A stretch of 64,000 nt of DNA from Pseudomonadota bacterium (GCA_018241225.1 JAFEEG010000016.1:179872-243871), one strand, 5' to 3'. Shown: positions 33,813 through 44,861, counted from the stretch's first letter. Translations and numbers: made by a program. Notes: generated by a model not told the origin, from the letters alone.

Positions 33813-34116
33813 CGTATGCAATGAACATTGGAGTCCGGCCTTGCTGCATCGTGCTGAACTCGAACGCGTGACCGTCCTCCTCAAAAAGGATGAGGGCTTC
33901 TCGGTCGCCGAGGTGGAGGCGCTCGCTGCTCGCATCGTGAAGGTCTGCTTACGAGCGCATTGAAGGTCGTCGCCGAACGGCCGGTCCTGCGAAGCCATCA
34001 GGGACTTGTCGCGTGCGCGTAGTCTTCACGCCGCATCTTCTTTGTCGCGCGTTTCTTTGATTTGGCCTCGCTCAAGTGGCATTTCAAGCCGCATTTGACC
34101 CGCTACATCGTTTTGC

Positions 34117-34202
34117 GGGCCACATATGGCCCAAAACTTGACGACAGGGGTTCGCGGGTCTAATATGGCCCGCAAACCTACCTAACGGGTCGCATATGGC
34201 TC
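34117..34202 (+). promoter_or_regulatory. hipBA promoter with three operator-like boxes
   Basis: A strong sigma70-type promoter is readable: TTGACG (34138-34143), 17-nt spacer, TAATAT (34161-34166). Three related boxes surround it: GGGCCA-CATA-TGGCCC at 34117-34132 upstream of -35; GCGGGTC-N6-GGCCCGC at 34154-34173 across -10; and the weaker GGGTCGCATATGGCTC at 34187-34202 across the hipB start codon. This fits cooperative repression by HipB or HipBA binding to inverted repeats. The start codon itself is part of the third box. Confidence 0.72.
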
Positions 34203-34531
34203 ACGAAGCAACCAACCAACTCCCTCGAGAAGTGCGCTCGCGCCTTGAAGAGCTTGGCCGCAATATCCGGACTGCCCGCGTGCGCCGCCGCATGAGAACA
34301 GAGGACCTGGCCAAGGCCTGTGGCATTGGCCGGCGCTCCCTGTATCGCATCGAAAACGGCGAACCGGGCGTAGCCTTGGGCACAGTCATGGGCGTCCTTT
34401 GGACCCTCGGGCTCCTGGACACCTTCCGGGATGTCGCCAACCCTGACAAGGACGACCACGGAAAGATTCTTGAGGCAGCTTCCCGCCCTCAACGTCTGCA
34501 CACCCCCGTCTCCGAAGACAACGACTTCTGA
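34196..34531 (+). CDS. hipB: HipB-like antitoxin, XRE-type DNA-binding protein
   Basis: A 111-residue protein with an XRE helix-turn-helix: LGRNIRTARVRRRMRTEDLA, then KACGIGRRSLYRIENGEPGV. It neutralises the HipA kinase and represses the operon by binding the boxes at 34117-34202. The C-terminal tail (HTPVSEDNDF) is acidic. ATG 34196 was chosen because it is the first ATG behind the promoter and gives a full domain. The hipA start lies 12 nt downstream. Confidence 0.85.
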   Translation: MAHEATNQLPREVRSRLEELGRNIRTARVRRRMRTEDLAKACGIGRRSLYRIENGEPGVALGTVMGVLWTLGLLDTFRDVANPDKDDHGKILEAASRPQRLHTPVSEDNDF

Positions 34532-34543
34532 ACTCCGCCCCAC

Positions 34544-35824
34544 ATGGCTGACAAAGAAAACCTCTGCTACGTCTACACGCAACTGCCTGGCACCTTCGAG
34601 TGGGTCCCCTGCGCCTCGCTGAAAGTCAAGGAACTGGGAGCGGGGGCCTTTCAGGGCACCTTCACCTATGGCAAGCGATACCTGGTCCGCCAAAACGTCA
34701 TCGAGCTTGACCCCTTCCACCTCAAGCTCACCGACAAGCCGATGCAGTTCACGAAGCTCAAGGGCATCCCTGGGGCATTGCGCGACGCCAGTCCGGACGC
34801 CTGGGGCCGCCGTGTCATCCAGGCGCGGCTCGAGCGGGAGGAGTCGGAAATCTCGGAGATGGAGTATCTCCTCAACGGTCCTGATGACGGGGCCGGCAGC
34901 TTGCGCTTCGGTCTTTCCGCGCAGCCCCCTGGTCCTGCCAAGCCGTTCAATCGCACACACCAGCTCGAGGCCTTGACCAAGGCGGCTGAACAGCTGGAAG
35001 AAACTGGAAAACTGCCGTACGAGGTGCTCGAGGGCCTGGAGCCCGGTACCAGCATGGGGGGAGCGCGTCCGAAGGTCACAGTGGAAGACGACCATCGCAT
35101 CTATCTGGCCAAGCTCCCCGAAAAAGGAGACAGGCACAACATGCAGCGCATTGAGTACGCCACGCTCGAGCTTGCGCGCGCGGCGGGCCTCCACGTATGC
35201 GGAACGAGGATGGAGAAGGTTGGCAAAGCCGAAGCGCTGATGCTGCTGCGCTTTGACCGCGAGTGGAATCCTGACGCCGGCGCGTACGCTCGGCACGGCC
35301 TGGTATCCGGACTCACCGTCTTGGACGCAGAAGATGGCTACACCGGCCGCGAGCGCTGGTCGTACCTACTGCTCGCCGATGAACTGCGCCGCTGGTCCGC
35401 CAAGCCCGATGCCGACAGGCTCGAACTCTTCAAGCGCATGGTCTTCAACGCGATGGTCACGAACAACGACGACCATCCGCGGAACCACGCCATGCTGCGC
35501 ACGAGCGGCGGCTGGCGGCTGTCCCCAGCTTACGACATTGTTCCGGTGCCGCTCATCTCCCTGGAACGGCGGGACCTCGCGCTCGAGGCCGGGCGCTATG
35601 GCCGCGTGGCCAGCATCTACAACCTGCTGTCGGACTGCACAAGCTTCGGACTAGAGCACGACGAAGCGCGGCAAGTTATCCAGCAGCTGGTGCAGGCCGT
35701 TCAAGGCTGGCGCGAGGTGTTCGCCAGGCACCAAGTGGAGGAGCGCTCCATTGAACACATCTCTGGCGCCATCCTGCCGGAATGCTTTTTTCGCGAGGAG
35801 CCGCTCCCGACACCTCGGCCGTAG
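34544..35824 (+). CDS. hipA: HipA-like serine/threonine kinase toxin
   Basis: A 426-residue HipA-type kinase. An N-terminal subdomain (CYVYTQLPGTFEWVPCASLK) leads into the kinase core: the P-loop-like autophosphorylation segment EPGTSMGGARPKVTVEDD, the catalytic NNDDHPRNHAML (about residue 305) and the metal-binding DIVPVP. Known HipA proteins phosphorylate glutamyl-tRNA synthetase and cause growth arrest; related kinases have other targets. All catalytic residues appear intact. It is 12 nt behind hipB in a two-gene operon. Confidence 0.9.
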   Translation: MADKENLCYVYTQLPGTFEWVPCASLKVKELGAGAFQGTFTYGKRYLVRQNVIELDPFHLKLTDKPMQFTKLKGIPGALRDASPDAWGRRVIQARLEREESEISEMEYLLNGPDDGAGSLRFGLSAQPPGPAKPFNRTHQLEALTKAAEQLEETGKLPYEVLEGLEPGTSMGGARPKVTVEDDHRIYLAKLPEKGDRHNMQRIEYATLELARAAGLHVCGTRMEKVGKAEALMLLRFDREWNPDAGAYARHGLVSGLTVLDAEDGYTGRERWSYLLLADELRRWSAKPDADRLELFKRMVFNAMVTNNDDHPRNHAMLRTSGGWRLSPAYDIVPVPLISLERRDLALEAGRYGRVASIYNLLSDCTSFGLEHDEARQVIQQLVQAVQGWREVFARHQVEERSIEHISGAILPECFFREEPLPTPRP

Positions 35825-36229
35825 CGACGGGACTGTTTACCGGCTCAACCCCCGGCGGCTTCTCCATGCTCTCCCGCACATCCAACTATCTATACGCTAC
35901 GCTTAGCGTCTCAAATTGAGACATTGCACTCAGATTCGCACCCTTGCCCCTGACCCGGTTCGAGTGACCGCTGTCGGTCGGGAACGGCTAGGGGACATCG
36001 CGCGACGGGGCAAGGCAAGCGGTGGAGGGAGCTTTTGCCGCTACTGTTGCAGCGCTTTGCGTGCAACCAGTCGCGACAGTCGGTGCATCGCCGGCCTAGA
36101 GATGCTCGGACATTTGAATCGACTGCCGGTTCAGAACTGCGACGCAACACATGCAGGCACGGCGTTTGGCTGCGTGGAGATTTCGCGCCAGAGCCCAGGT
36201 TTTTTCCAGTGACGTCGCAAACCCGGCTG
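35825..36229 (+). other. intergenic region with palindrome after hipA
   Basis: About 400 nt without a supported gene. At 35908-35922 there is an exact odd palindrome GTCTCAAATTGAGAC, preceded by the short stem CGCTA-CGCT-TAGCG (35895-35908). They could be the operator of a lost gene or the hipA terminator, although no T-run follows. The remaining sequence shows no known domain on either strand. Confidence 0.45.
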
Positions 36230-37480
36230 CTAGTCCATGAAAAGGAGGGCTGGAGACTCCAGTGCTGCTCGCATTGCCTGCACAAACCCGGCCGCGTACT
36301 GGCCGTCGAGGACGCGGTGGTCGAAGGAGCATGACAGGTTCATCATGCTGCGGGGCAGCATCGCGCCGTCGCGCACGACTGGCCGCAGCACGATGCGGTT
36401 GACCCCCACGATCGCCACCTCGGGCAGGTTGATGATCGGTGTGGAAGCGATACCGCCCAGAGCCCCCAGGCTGGTGATAGTGATGGTGGAGCCGCTCAGC
36501 TCGTCGCGCGTGGCATGGCCGGCGCGCGCGGCGGCGGCCAGGCGCGCGATCTCGGCCGCGCTGGACCAAGGGTCGCGCGCCTCGGCATGGCGCAGCACCG
36601 GCACCATGAGGCCGGCCTCGGTCTGGGTGGCGATGCCCACGTGCATCGCGCCGTGGCGCGTGAGCACGCCGGCCTCGTCGTCGAAGCGGCCATTGGCCTG
36701 GGGATAGCGCTGCACCGCCAGCACCAGGGCGCGTACCACCAGAGGCAGTAACGTCAGGTGCGGGCGCTCGCCGCCCCACCGCTCGTTGAGTTGCGCGCGC
36801 AGCCGCTCCACTTCACCTACATCGACTTCCTCGACGTAGGTGAAATGCGGGATGCGGCGCGCCGACTCTTGGGTGTGCTGCGCGATGCGTCGGCGCACGC
36901 CGGTGAGAGGCACGGCCTCTTCGTCGTGGCGCTCCACGCCGCGCAGAGCGCTTGCGTAGGGCTGCTGGGGTGCACTCTGTCCGCCGGGATGGCGAGCCTG
37001 CCAGGCGTCGAGGTCGGCCTGGACGATGCGGCCGGCGGTGCCGCTGGCGGGCATCTGCCGCAGGTCGATGCCGAGCTCCCATGCGCGGCGCCGTACAGCG
37101 GGCGAGGCGATGGGGCGCTCGTCCGGTTGCGCGGGAGCGGGCTTGACGGCTGAAGTGGCGGCCGGGAGCACCGGTGCTGGCGCCGATGCCAGCGTGGGCC
37201 CGGCCGTCTGCGTGCCAGCCACCTCCACGTTGCCGCCCCCCTTCACCTCGAGGCGAATCAGCTCCGCACCCACCGCGATCAGCTGCCCCACCGTGCCCCC
37301 CAGCGAGAGCACCTTGCCGGCGACTGGCGAGGGAAGTTCGACGGTGGCCTTGTCGGTCATCAGGTCGGCCAGTACCTGGTCTTCCGCCACCGGATCGCCC
37401 GGCTGGACCCGCCAGGCGACCAGCTCCACTTCGGCGATGCCTTCGCCGATGTCCGGCACTTTGATCGCAAGCTCGCCCAT
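36230..37480 (-). CDS. bkdB: branched-chain 2-oxo-acid dehydrogenase E2 (dihydrolipoyl acyltransferase)
   Basis: A 416-residue acyltransferase. Residues 1-80 form a lipoyl domain with lipoyl-lysine in LMTDKATVELPS. An Ala/Pro linker leads to the E1/E3-binding domain (ASPAVRRRAWELGIDLRQMP, ASGTAGRIVQADL), then the catalytic domain with active-site CSFDHRVLDGQYAAGF. It transfers the acyl group from E1 to CoA in the breakdown of Val, Leu and Ile. It is the last of three genes with 4-nt gaps. No E3 (lpd) follows, so the complex must use an E3 encoded elsewhere. Confidence 0.93.
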   Translation of the reverse strand: MGELAIKVPDIGEGIAEVELVAWRVQPGDPVAEDQVLADLMTDKATVELPSPVAGKVLSLGGTVGQLIAVGAELIRLEVKGGGNVEVAGTQTAGPTLASAPAPVLPAATSAVKPAPAQPDERPIASPAVRRRAWELGIDLRQMPASGTAGRIVQADLDAWQARHPGGQSAPQQPYASALRGVERHDEEAVPLTGVRRRIAQHTQESARRIPHFTYVEEVDVGEVERLRAQLNERWGGERPHLTLLPLVVRALVLAVQRYPQANGRFDDEAGVLTRHGAMHVGIATQTEAGLMVPVLRHAEARDPWSSAAEIARLAAAARAGHATRDELSGSTITITSLGALGGIASTPIINLPEVAIVGVNRIVLRPVVRDGAMLPRSMMNLSCSFDHRVLDGQYAAGFVQAMRAALESPALLFMD

Positions 37481-37484
37481 TCGC

Positions 37485-38498
37485 TCAGTCCTCCATTACG
37501 CGCCTGAAGGCGGCGCCAACGCGCGCCGGGCCTGGGAAGTAAGCCCACTCCTGCGCATGCGGATAGGGCGTATCCCAGCCGGCCACGCGCTCGATCGGCG
37601 CCTCGAGGTGGTAGAAGCAGTGCTCCTGCACCAGCGCCGTCAGCTCTGCGCCGAGGCCGCTGGTGCGCGTGGCCTCGTGCACGATCACGCAGCGGCCGGT
37701 CTTCTTGACCGAGGCCACCAACGTGGGCAGGTCCAGCGGCCACAGGCTGCGCAGGTCGATGATCTCCACATCGATGCCGGTCTCGCGCGCCGCCGCCTCG
37801 CAGACGAAAACCATGGTGCCGTAGGCGATGGCCGTGAGCGCGCTGCCGGGCCGGTACACAGTGGCCGACTCCAGCGGCACCGTGTAGTAGCCCTCGGGCA
37901 CCTCGCCCAGCGGATGCTGGGGCCAGGGCACCAGCGGCTGGTCGTGGTGGCCGTCGAAGGGGCCGTTGTAGAGGCGCTTGGGCTCCAGGAAGATCACGGG
38001 GTCGTCGTGCTCGATCGAGGCGATCAGCAGGCCTTTGGCGTCGCGCGGATTCGAGGGCATCACCGTGCGCAGCCCGCAGACATGGGTGAACAGCACCTCT
38101 GGGCTCTGGCTGTGCGTCTGCCCGCCGTAGATGCCGCCGCCGCAGGGCATGCGGATGGTGATGGGCGCGAAGAAGTCGCCGGCCGAGCGGTAGCGCAGCC
38201 GCGCCGCCTCCGACACGATCTGGTCGTAGGCCGGGTAGAAGTAGTCGGCGAACTGCACCTCCACCACCGGCCGCAGTCCGTAGGCCCCCATACCGATGGC
38301 CGAGCCGACAATGCCGCCCTCGGAGATCGGCGCATCGAACACACGCGAGCGCCCGTATTTGGCCTGCAGGCCTTCGGTAACGCGGAACACGCCGCCGAAA
38401 TAGCCCACGTCCTGGCCGTAGATCACAACGTTGTCGTCGCGTTCGAGCATCAGGTCCAAGGCCGAACGCAGCGCCTGGATCATGGTCATGACGGGCAT
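37485..38498 (-). CDS. bkdA2: branched-chain 2-oxo-acid dehydrogenase E1 beta subunit
   Basis: A 337-residue subunit with the transketolase pyrimidine-binding domain (DDNVVIYGQDVGYFGGVFRV, FDAPISEGGIVGSAIGMGAY) and the C-terminal transketolase domain (GIDVEIIDLRSLWPLDLPTL). It pairs with E1 alpha to decarboxylate branched-chain oxo-acids with thiamine diphosphate. I used ATG 38498 (MPVMTMIQ); the longer frame reads into the E1 alpha gene. It starts 4 nt after the E1 alpha stop. Confidence 0.93.
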   Translation of the reverse strand: MPVMTMIQALRSALDLMLERDDNVVIYGQDVGYFGGVFRVTEGLQAKYGRSRVFDAPISEGGIVGSAIGMGAYGLRPVVEVQFADYFYPAYDQIVSEAARLRYRSAGDFFAPITIRMPCGGGIYGGQTHSQSPEVLFTHVCGLRTVMPSNPRDAKGLLIASIEHDDPVIFLEPKRLYNGPFDGHHDQPLVPWPQHPLGEVPEGYYTVPLESATVYRPGSALTAIAYGTMVFVCEAAARETGIDVEIIDLRSLWPLDLPTLVASVKKTGRCVIVHEATRTSGLGAELTALVQEHCFYHLEAPIERVAGWDTPYPHAQEWAYFPGPARVGAAFRRVMED

Positions 38499-38502
38499 TG
38501 CT

Positions 38503-40377
<1,875 letters not shown>

Positions 40378-40842
40378 ATGAGGAAGTCGCTGAAGTTCAT
40401 CCTGCCTTTGATCCTTGCGTTGCCAGGATGGGCAACTGCGGATTCGCCCAGGAAGTGCGGGCTCGAGACGTTGAAGGGAACCTATGTCTTCACCGCCAGC
40501 GGATTCCAGCGGCCGCCGGCCAGCGCGCCCGGAACGCCGTGGTTTCCCAAGGCGATCATCGAGATGCTCCAGTTCAATGGCGATGGCACCGTGAGTTCGC
40601 CGGAGGCCATCATTGCCAACCCGCCTTTCCCGACATTCGATGGCGGCATCGTCTCGACGCCCGCCCCAGGCGCGAACGGCAGCTACTCGCTGGGGGCCGA
40701 CTGCAGCGGAAGCGTGCAATTCTTCGACGCGCGCAACGTGAGCTTCTACATCCGCGTCACCGAGCGGGGCGACGCCATCCAGATGCTCCAGACCAATCCG
40801 GCGCAGAACGTCTTCCTCGGCGAGGCGAGGCGGCAGGAATGA
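40378..40842 (+). CDS. hypothetical exported protein, 154 residues
   Basis: Starts at ATG 40378 after GGGGGAGAG. A signal peptide (KSLKFILPLILALPGWATA) is followed by CGLETLKGTYVFTASGFQRP and, later, IIEMLQFNGDGTVSSPEAII and NGSYSLGADCSGSVQFFD. The pattern G-x-Y-x-F...DGxGxxS...G-x-Y-x-x-x-x-D-C is common in exported beta-barrel-like proteins of unknown function in soil bacteria. The two Cys could form a disulfide. Confidence 0.75.
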   Translation: MRKSLKFILPLILALPGWATADSPRKCGLETLKGTYVFTASGFQRPPASAPGTPWFPKAIIEMLQFNGDGTVSSPEAIIANPPFPTFDGGIVSTPAPGANGSYSLGADCSGSVQFFDARNVSFYIRVTERGDAIQMLQTNPAQNVFLGEARRQE

Positions 40843-41088
40843 GCGATGCCGTGTCAGGCAAGGGGCCATCGGACCGCTGTCCCGCGCGCCCAGCTTGGCG
40901 CAACGGGGTGCCGAAGGGCTACCATGGCGCGTCGTGCGATTGGACGGATGCCAGGATTCGCGCCAGCATCGTCGATAGATCGCCCGACGATCGCGACGAT
41001 GTGACGCGCCGAATCCATGCCACCCCCCTTCGCCGCGCAAACAGGGAGCCGGTCCGGTGCTTGAACCCGAGGTCGACCAGTTGCAGGA

Positions 41089-42864
41089 GTGAGCGACCTA
41101 TCCGCCAATGCGGACTCGTCCGCGTCAACGACCGATCCGCCGCCTCCGGCAGCGGCAGGCGCCGGGCGGGTGACGTTCGGCGATTTCGCTTTCGACCCGG
41201 ACCGGCAGGAGCTCAGCCGCGGCGGCGCGCCGATCGCCCTGACACCCAAGTCGCTGGCGCTTCTGCTCTACTTCCTTTCGCACCCCCAGCGCGTGCTGGC
41301 CAAGGACGAACTGATCACCGCGATCTGGGGCGCGGTGGTCGTCACCGACGACTCGCTGGTGCAGTGCGTCAAGGACTTGCGCGGCGCCATGGAGGACAAG
41401 GAACAGAAGCTCATCCGGACGCTGCCACGGCGTGGCTACATGTTCGATTCGCTCCCGCTCCCGCTGCCGGCGCCGTCCACGGCAGCGCCCCTCGCCGCCA
41501 TGCCCGCGGCGGGCAGCGACCCGCGTGGACGCAGCCCGCGCCGCTGGGCATGGTGGTGGGCCGGCGTGGTGGTGCTGGCCTTGATGGCGCTGCTGGCCGG
41601 TCGCATGGCTTGGGAGCGCAGCACGGCGCCGCCATCGAACATTGACGAGGAGATCAAGCTCCGCCGCGCGCTGGCGGTGCTGGCCTTCACCGATCAGCGC
41701 GGCAGGGCGACGGGTTCGACCTTGGGCGATGACCTGGCCGATGCTATCGGCGCCCAGCTGGTGCGCGGCGGCAGCCGGGTAATCGGCCGCGCCGCCACGG
41801 TACGCCAGGACGCGGCGGCACCGGAGTTTGAGCGGATCGGACACGAACAGGGCGTGCGCTTCGTCATCGGCGGGCGCATCAACCGCGAGCGCGGCGCGAT
41901 CCGCGTCGACACCTACCTGACGGAAATCGCCACCGGTGCGGTCTACCGCTTGCACGAGGTGCAATTCCAGAATGATGAGGCTGTTGGCTTCGCGGCCTTC
42001 GGAAGAGAAGTCGCGCTCGCTCTGCAGGCTCGTTTCTACGAACTCGAGACGGCGCATACCTGGCGCGCGGGTGGCCGGGACGATCCGGTGGACGCCATCG
42101 CGCTCGCCTGGCGTGAACTGGATCAGGGCAACTCCGAGGCCGCCCTCATGCGGGCGCGGTACGGCTTCGAGTTGGCCGCACGGGCCGACCCGCGTTCGGT
42201 GCAGGCCGCTGCCGGCGTCGGCGCCACGGACCTGGTCGAGTTCTACGGCCTACACAGCAACGCACCCGGCCAGACGCTGGAGCACGCCGAGCAGGCGCTG
42301 AAGCGGGCGCTCGACCTGGCACCGGACGACCCACAGTCGCTGACGGCCTGGGCCGAGATGCTGCTGCTGCGCAATCAGCCGGATGTCGCGATCTGGCTGT
42401 GGCAGAAAGCGATCGGCCTGGACCCGGACTTCCAGATCGCCCGCCTTCGCCTGGCCCATGGCTTGGTTCGCCAGGGTCGCTACAACGAAGCCGCTCAGCA
42501 ACTGGCGCAGGTCACCGACCTGCGGCCCTACCAGATGCGCCGGCTGCAGGCGCTGAGCCAGGCACGTGCTGACCTGGCATTTGCGCAGGGCCACGACGAT
42601 GAAGCCTACGAGATCCTGTCGCGATGGGCGGCCGAATCACCCAACAACGGCAAGCCCCAGCTCATGCTGGCCGCCATTGATGCGCTCCACCAGCGCAGCG
42701 ATGCCGCCGCGGCGCATATGGCCAGGCACCGGCAACTGTTGCCGCGCAGCACCGTTGCCTACGTGCTGATGACCTACCCGTCGAGCAACCCGGATTTCCT
42801 GGCGCAGCGCGCCCGCCTCATCGACGGCGCGCGCAAGGCCGGATTGCCGGAGGGGGCGCCATGA
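41089..42864 (+). CDS. CadC-like membrane-anchored transcriptional regulator with TPR-like domain
   Basis: A 591-residue protein starting with GTG 41089. Residues 28-120 form an OmpR/CadC winged helix (ELSRGGAPIALTPKSLALLL, TDDSLVQCVKDLRGAMEDKE, TLPRRGYMFD). A proline-rich linker and one TM helix (about 155-176) follow. Outside the membrane is a FlgO/TolB-like segment (AVLAFTDQRGRATGSTLGDD) and several tetratricopeptide-like units (residues about 350-560). It probably senses an envelope signal and activates transcription from the membrane. The downstream hydrolase-like gene overlaps its stop (ATGA) and may be part of the sensing or response. Confidence 0.85.
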   Translation: MSDLSANADSSASTTDPPPPAAAGAGRVTFGDFAFDPDRQELSRGGAPIALTPKSLALLLYFLSHPQRVLAKDELITAIWGAVVVTDDSLVQCVKDLRGAMEDKEQKLIRTLPRRGYMFDSLPLPLPAPSTAAPLAAMPAAGSDPRGRSPRRWAWWWAGVVVLALMALLAGRMAWERSTAPPSNIDEEIKLRRALAVLAFTDQRGRATGSTLGDDLADAIGAQLVRGGSRVIGRAATVRQDAAAPEFERIGHEQGVRFVIGGRINRERGAIRVDTYLTEIATGAVYRLHEVQFQNDEAVGFAAFGREVALALQARFYELETAHTWRAGGRDDPVDAIALAWRELDQGNSEAALMRARYGFELAARADPRSVQAAAGVGATDLVEFYGLHSNAPGQTLEHAEQALKRALDLAPDDPQSLTAWAEMLLLRNQPDVAIWLWQKAIGLDPDFQIARLRLAHGLVRQGRYNEAAQQLAQVTDLRPYQMRRLQALSQARADLAFAQGHDDEAYEILSRWAAESPNNGKPQLMLAAIDALHQRSDAAAAHMARHRQLLPRSTVAYVLMTYPSSNPDFLAQRARLIDGARKAGLPEGAP

Positions 42865-43877
42865 ACGCGCGGCCGACCCGCCGCCGGCCCTGGCTCGGCC
42901 GTTGTGCTCTGACGCTGGCCGCCATGGTGCTCGCGCCCGCTGCCACACACGCGCAACTTCATGCGTGGCCCTTCGCCCCCTATGGTCCGGTTGACTGGTA
43001 CAGCCCGCCCACTGGCGGCGAGGCCGTGCGCATCCGCTCGTCGCAAGCGGGCGGAGGCGAACTCATGATTCCCGGTGTGCTCTACAAGCCCACCGGCAGC
43101 GCGAAGGGAGCCGTCGTCATCGTCGACTCGACAATGGGATGGCGCGACACGCGCGAAGGACACTACGGGCGCTCGCTAAGTTCGGCAGGCTACGTTGTGC
43201 TGGCCATCGACACCTTCGGTCCGCGCAGCATCAACGACATGCAGACCGACCTGGGCCTGCTTGATCCGTACGCGCAGTTGCGCGACGCCTTCGCGGCACG
43301 CCAATACCTCGTCGGGCTCGGCCAGCCTGCGGACCGCCTGGCGATCATGGGGACAGGCCGAGGCGGCACCATCGCACTCCTGGCTGCGGATCGGACCTTC
43401 CTGCCAGGCGAGACACAGCGCTTCAGCCTGGCCATGGCGGTGACGCCCGGGTGCTTCCTGCGTCCGCGCGATCCGAAGCCCGTCGCCAAGGTGTTCATGG
43501 CACTCGCCCAGAAGGACGACATCGCCGGCGTCGCGCCGTGCCAGGCCCTGGCCACCGACTACATAGCCGCCGGCGGTGCTGCCACATACAAGACCTACGC
43601 CAATGCGTCCAACAGCTTTGACGGCAACCCCGTGGTGGTGCGGATGGTGCGCGAGCCCTTCATCGAGTCCTTTGGAAGATGCGAGGTCGCCGTCGAACCG
43701 GATGGCTTGGCGGTGTACGACGCAAGGCACTTTGCGCCGAACGAGTTCGGCGCCCTGGTTGCCCAGATGCGCAAGTCCTGCATCCAGCGCGGGGGAACGG
43801 TCTGGACCAACCTCACGCGCAAGGCGAACCTCACCCTGGATCTCATCGAATTCCTGGACGCCAGTTTTCGCCGCTGA
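42861..43877 (+). CDS. exported dienelactone-hydrolase-like protein lacking the nucleophile
   Basis: A 338-residue exported protein (signal to about ATHAQLH) with a dienelactone-hydrolase alpha/beta fold: VVIVDSTMGWRDTREGHYGR, GYVVLAIDTFGPRS, RDAFAARQYLVGLGQPADRL. The nucleophile elbow, normally G-x-[CS]-x-G-G, reads GTGRGG (residues 164-169), so the catalytic Cys or Ser is replaced by Gly166. The later Asp/His region is present (ALAQKDDIAG; SFDG). The protein may be a pseudo-enzyme that binds rather than cleaves. It is translationally coupled to the CadC-like regulator. Confidence 0.8.
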   Translation: MNARPTRRRPWLGRCALTLAAMVLAPAATHAQLHAWPFAPYGPVDWYSPPTGGEAVRIRSSQAGGGELMIPGVLYKPTGSAKGAVVIVDSTMGWRDTREGHYGRSLSSAGYVVLAIDTFGPRSINDMQTDLGLLDPYAQLRDAFAARQYLVGLGQPADRLAIMGTGRGGTIALLAADRTFLPGETQRFSLAMAVTPGCFLRPRDPKPVAKVFMALAQKDDIAGVAPCQALATDYIAAGGAATYKTYANASNSFDGNPVVVRMVREPFIESFGRCEVAVEPDGLAVYDARHFAPNEFGALVAQMRKSCIQRGGTVWTNLTRKANLTLDLIEFLDASFRR

Positions 43878-44044
43878 AACGCTGTGGCGGCGCGAATCGG
43901 CAAAGCATTGGCAAGACTCGGCAAATGCTCGGCCTGTGCTCGGCGATCGAACGTGGCGCCCGTGGCCGCCTCGCCTACCTTGAACACACCGGCACCCGGG
44001 CAGATCCGCCCGCACCGGCGTCCATCCAGATCGAGGTAAGCACC

Positions 44045-44479
44045 ATGACTCGCACCATTCTTGTCGTCACAGCGGCCCTGGCCACTCTGGTCAGCACGGG
44101 ACTGCGCGCCCAGGGCGCGTCCGGCGGGCGCACAGCATCTGAAGTCCAGGCCGAAGCCATCGCCGCTTCCCATGCGCCCGACCAGAATGGCTCGGTCGGA
44201 ACGCGCGGTTTCGGCTACACGAACTTCGTCTCGGGGGCAGACCCCGAGCAAGTGCGTCAGAGCGCCGTCCAGGCCGCCAACGCGCCGGCCGCGACGGGGG
44301 CCGACGCAACCGGTGGCATCGGCAGCAATTTCAAGAGCACCCGCGCCCCCGACAGCGTGGCTGCCGAAGCGCAGGCCACCGCAGCGGCAGTTGACCAGAA
44401 CGTCCCGGATGGCTCAAAGGTCAACAGCAAGGTGATCTCCACCATGACGGCGGTGCCCACGGTGAGTGCCGGCAAGTAG
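44045..44479 (+). CDS. hypothetical exported low-complexity protein
   Basis: A 144-residue protein with a clear signal peptide (TILVVTAALATLVSTGLRAQ). The mature part is rich in Ala, Gly, Ser and Asn, with two similar halves: TASEVQAEAIAASHAPDQNG and DSVAAEAQATAAAVDQNVPD, plus GFGYTNFVSGADPEQVRQSA. It is probably flexible and located in the periplasm or envelope. ATG 44045 fits the signal. It lies 167 nt after the hydrolase-like gene, and its relation to it is unclear. Confidence 0.65.
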   Translation: MTRTILVVTAALATLVSTGLRAQGASGGRTASEVQAEAIAASHAPDQNGSVGTRGFGYTNFVSGADPEQVRQSAVQAANAPAATGADATGGIGSNFKSTRAPDSVAAEAQATAAAVDQNVPDGSKVNSKVISTMTAVPTVSAGK

Positions 44480-44639
44480 TGCATCTTGGCGACGGGCTCT
44501 TGCGACGGCACGAGCTCGTACGCTGCGCTGCGCCCATGCAGCCTCCCGCTTGGCTCAGAGACCCGAACTGCCTGAAGGGCAGCCGACGAGGGCTTGGGCG
44601 ATGCGCCGCCTCACCGTCTTGACCGGCCTCAGCAGGCGT

Positions 44640-44861
44640 TCATTTGCCGATCTTCGAGTTCAGTGTCTCCGCAAGGTAGTTTGTTGCCAGCACCTGGGCG
44701 AGTTGCAGCGCCCATCGCGTCTGCTCCTCATGCACGACCACTCCGCCCATGCTTGTCTGAACAAGTTCCTTCGCGTATTCCAGTTGCTCGCGCGTCACCG
44801 CTTGTGCCCGTGCAAGCATCGTCTGCTGAAAGGCGTTGGTCTTGGCTGGATCTTTGGACAT
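44640..44861 (-). CDS. small helical protein, unknown function
   Basis: A 73-residue protein with a GGAGA ribosome site 8 nt before ATG 44861. The sequence (TNAFQQTMLARAQAVTREQL, then WALQLAQVLATNYLAETLNS) is fully amphipathic-helical, reminiscent of phasin-like or filament-associated proteins, but too short for a firm call. Confidence 0.55.
   Translation of the reverse strand: MSKDPAKTNAFQQTMLARAQAVTREQLEYAKELVQTSMGGVVVHEEQTRWALQLAQVLATNYLAETLNSKIGK

Noticed and set aside
33742-33963. Plus-strand frame ending LERVTVLLKKDEGFSVAEVE
   Set aside because: It looks partly protein-like but has no start or family and overlaps the fragment on the other strand; not enough support.
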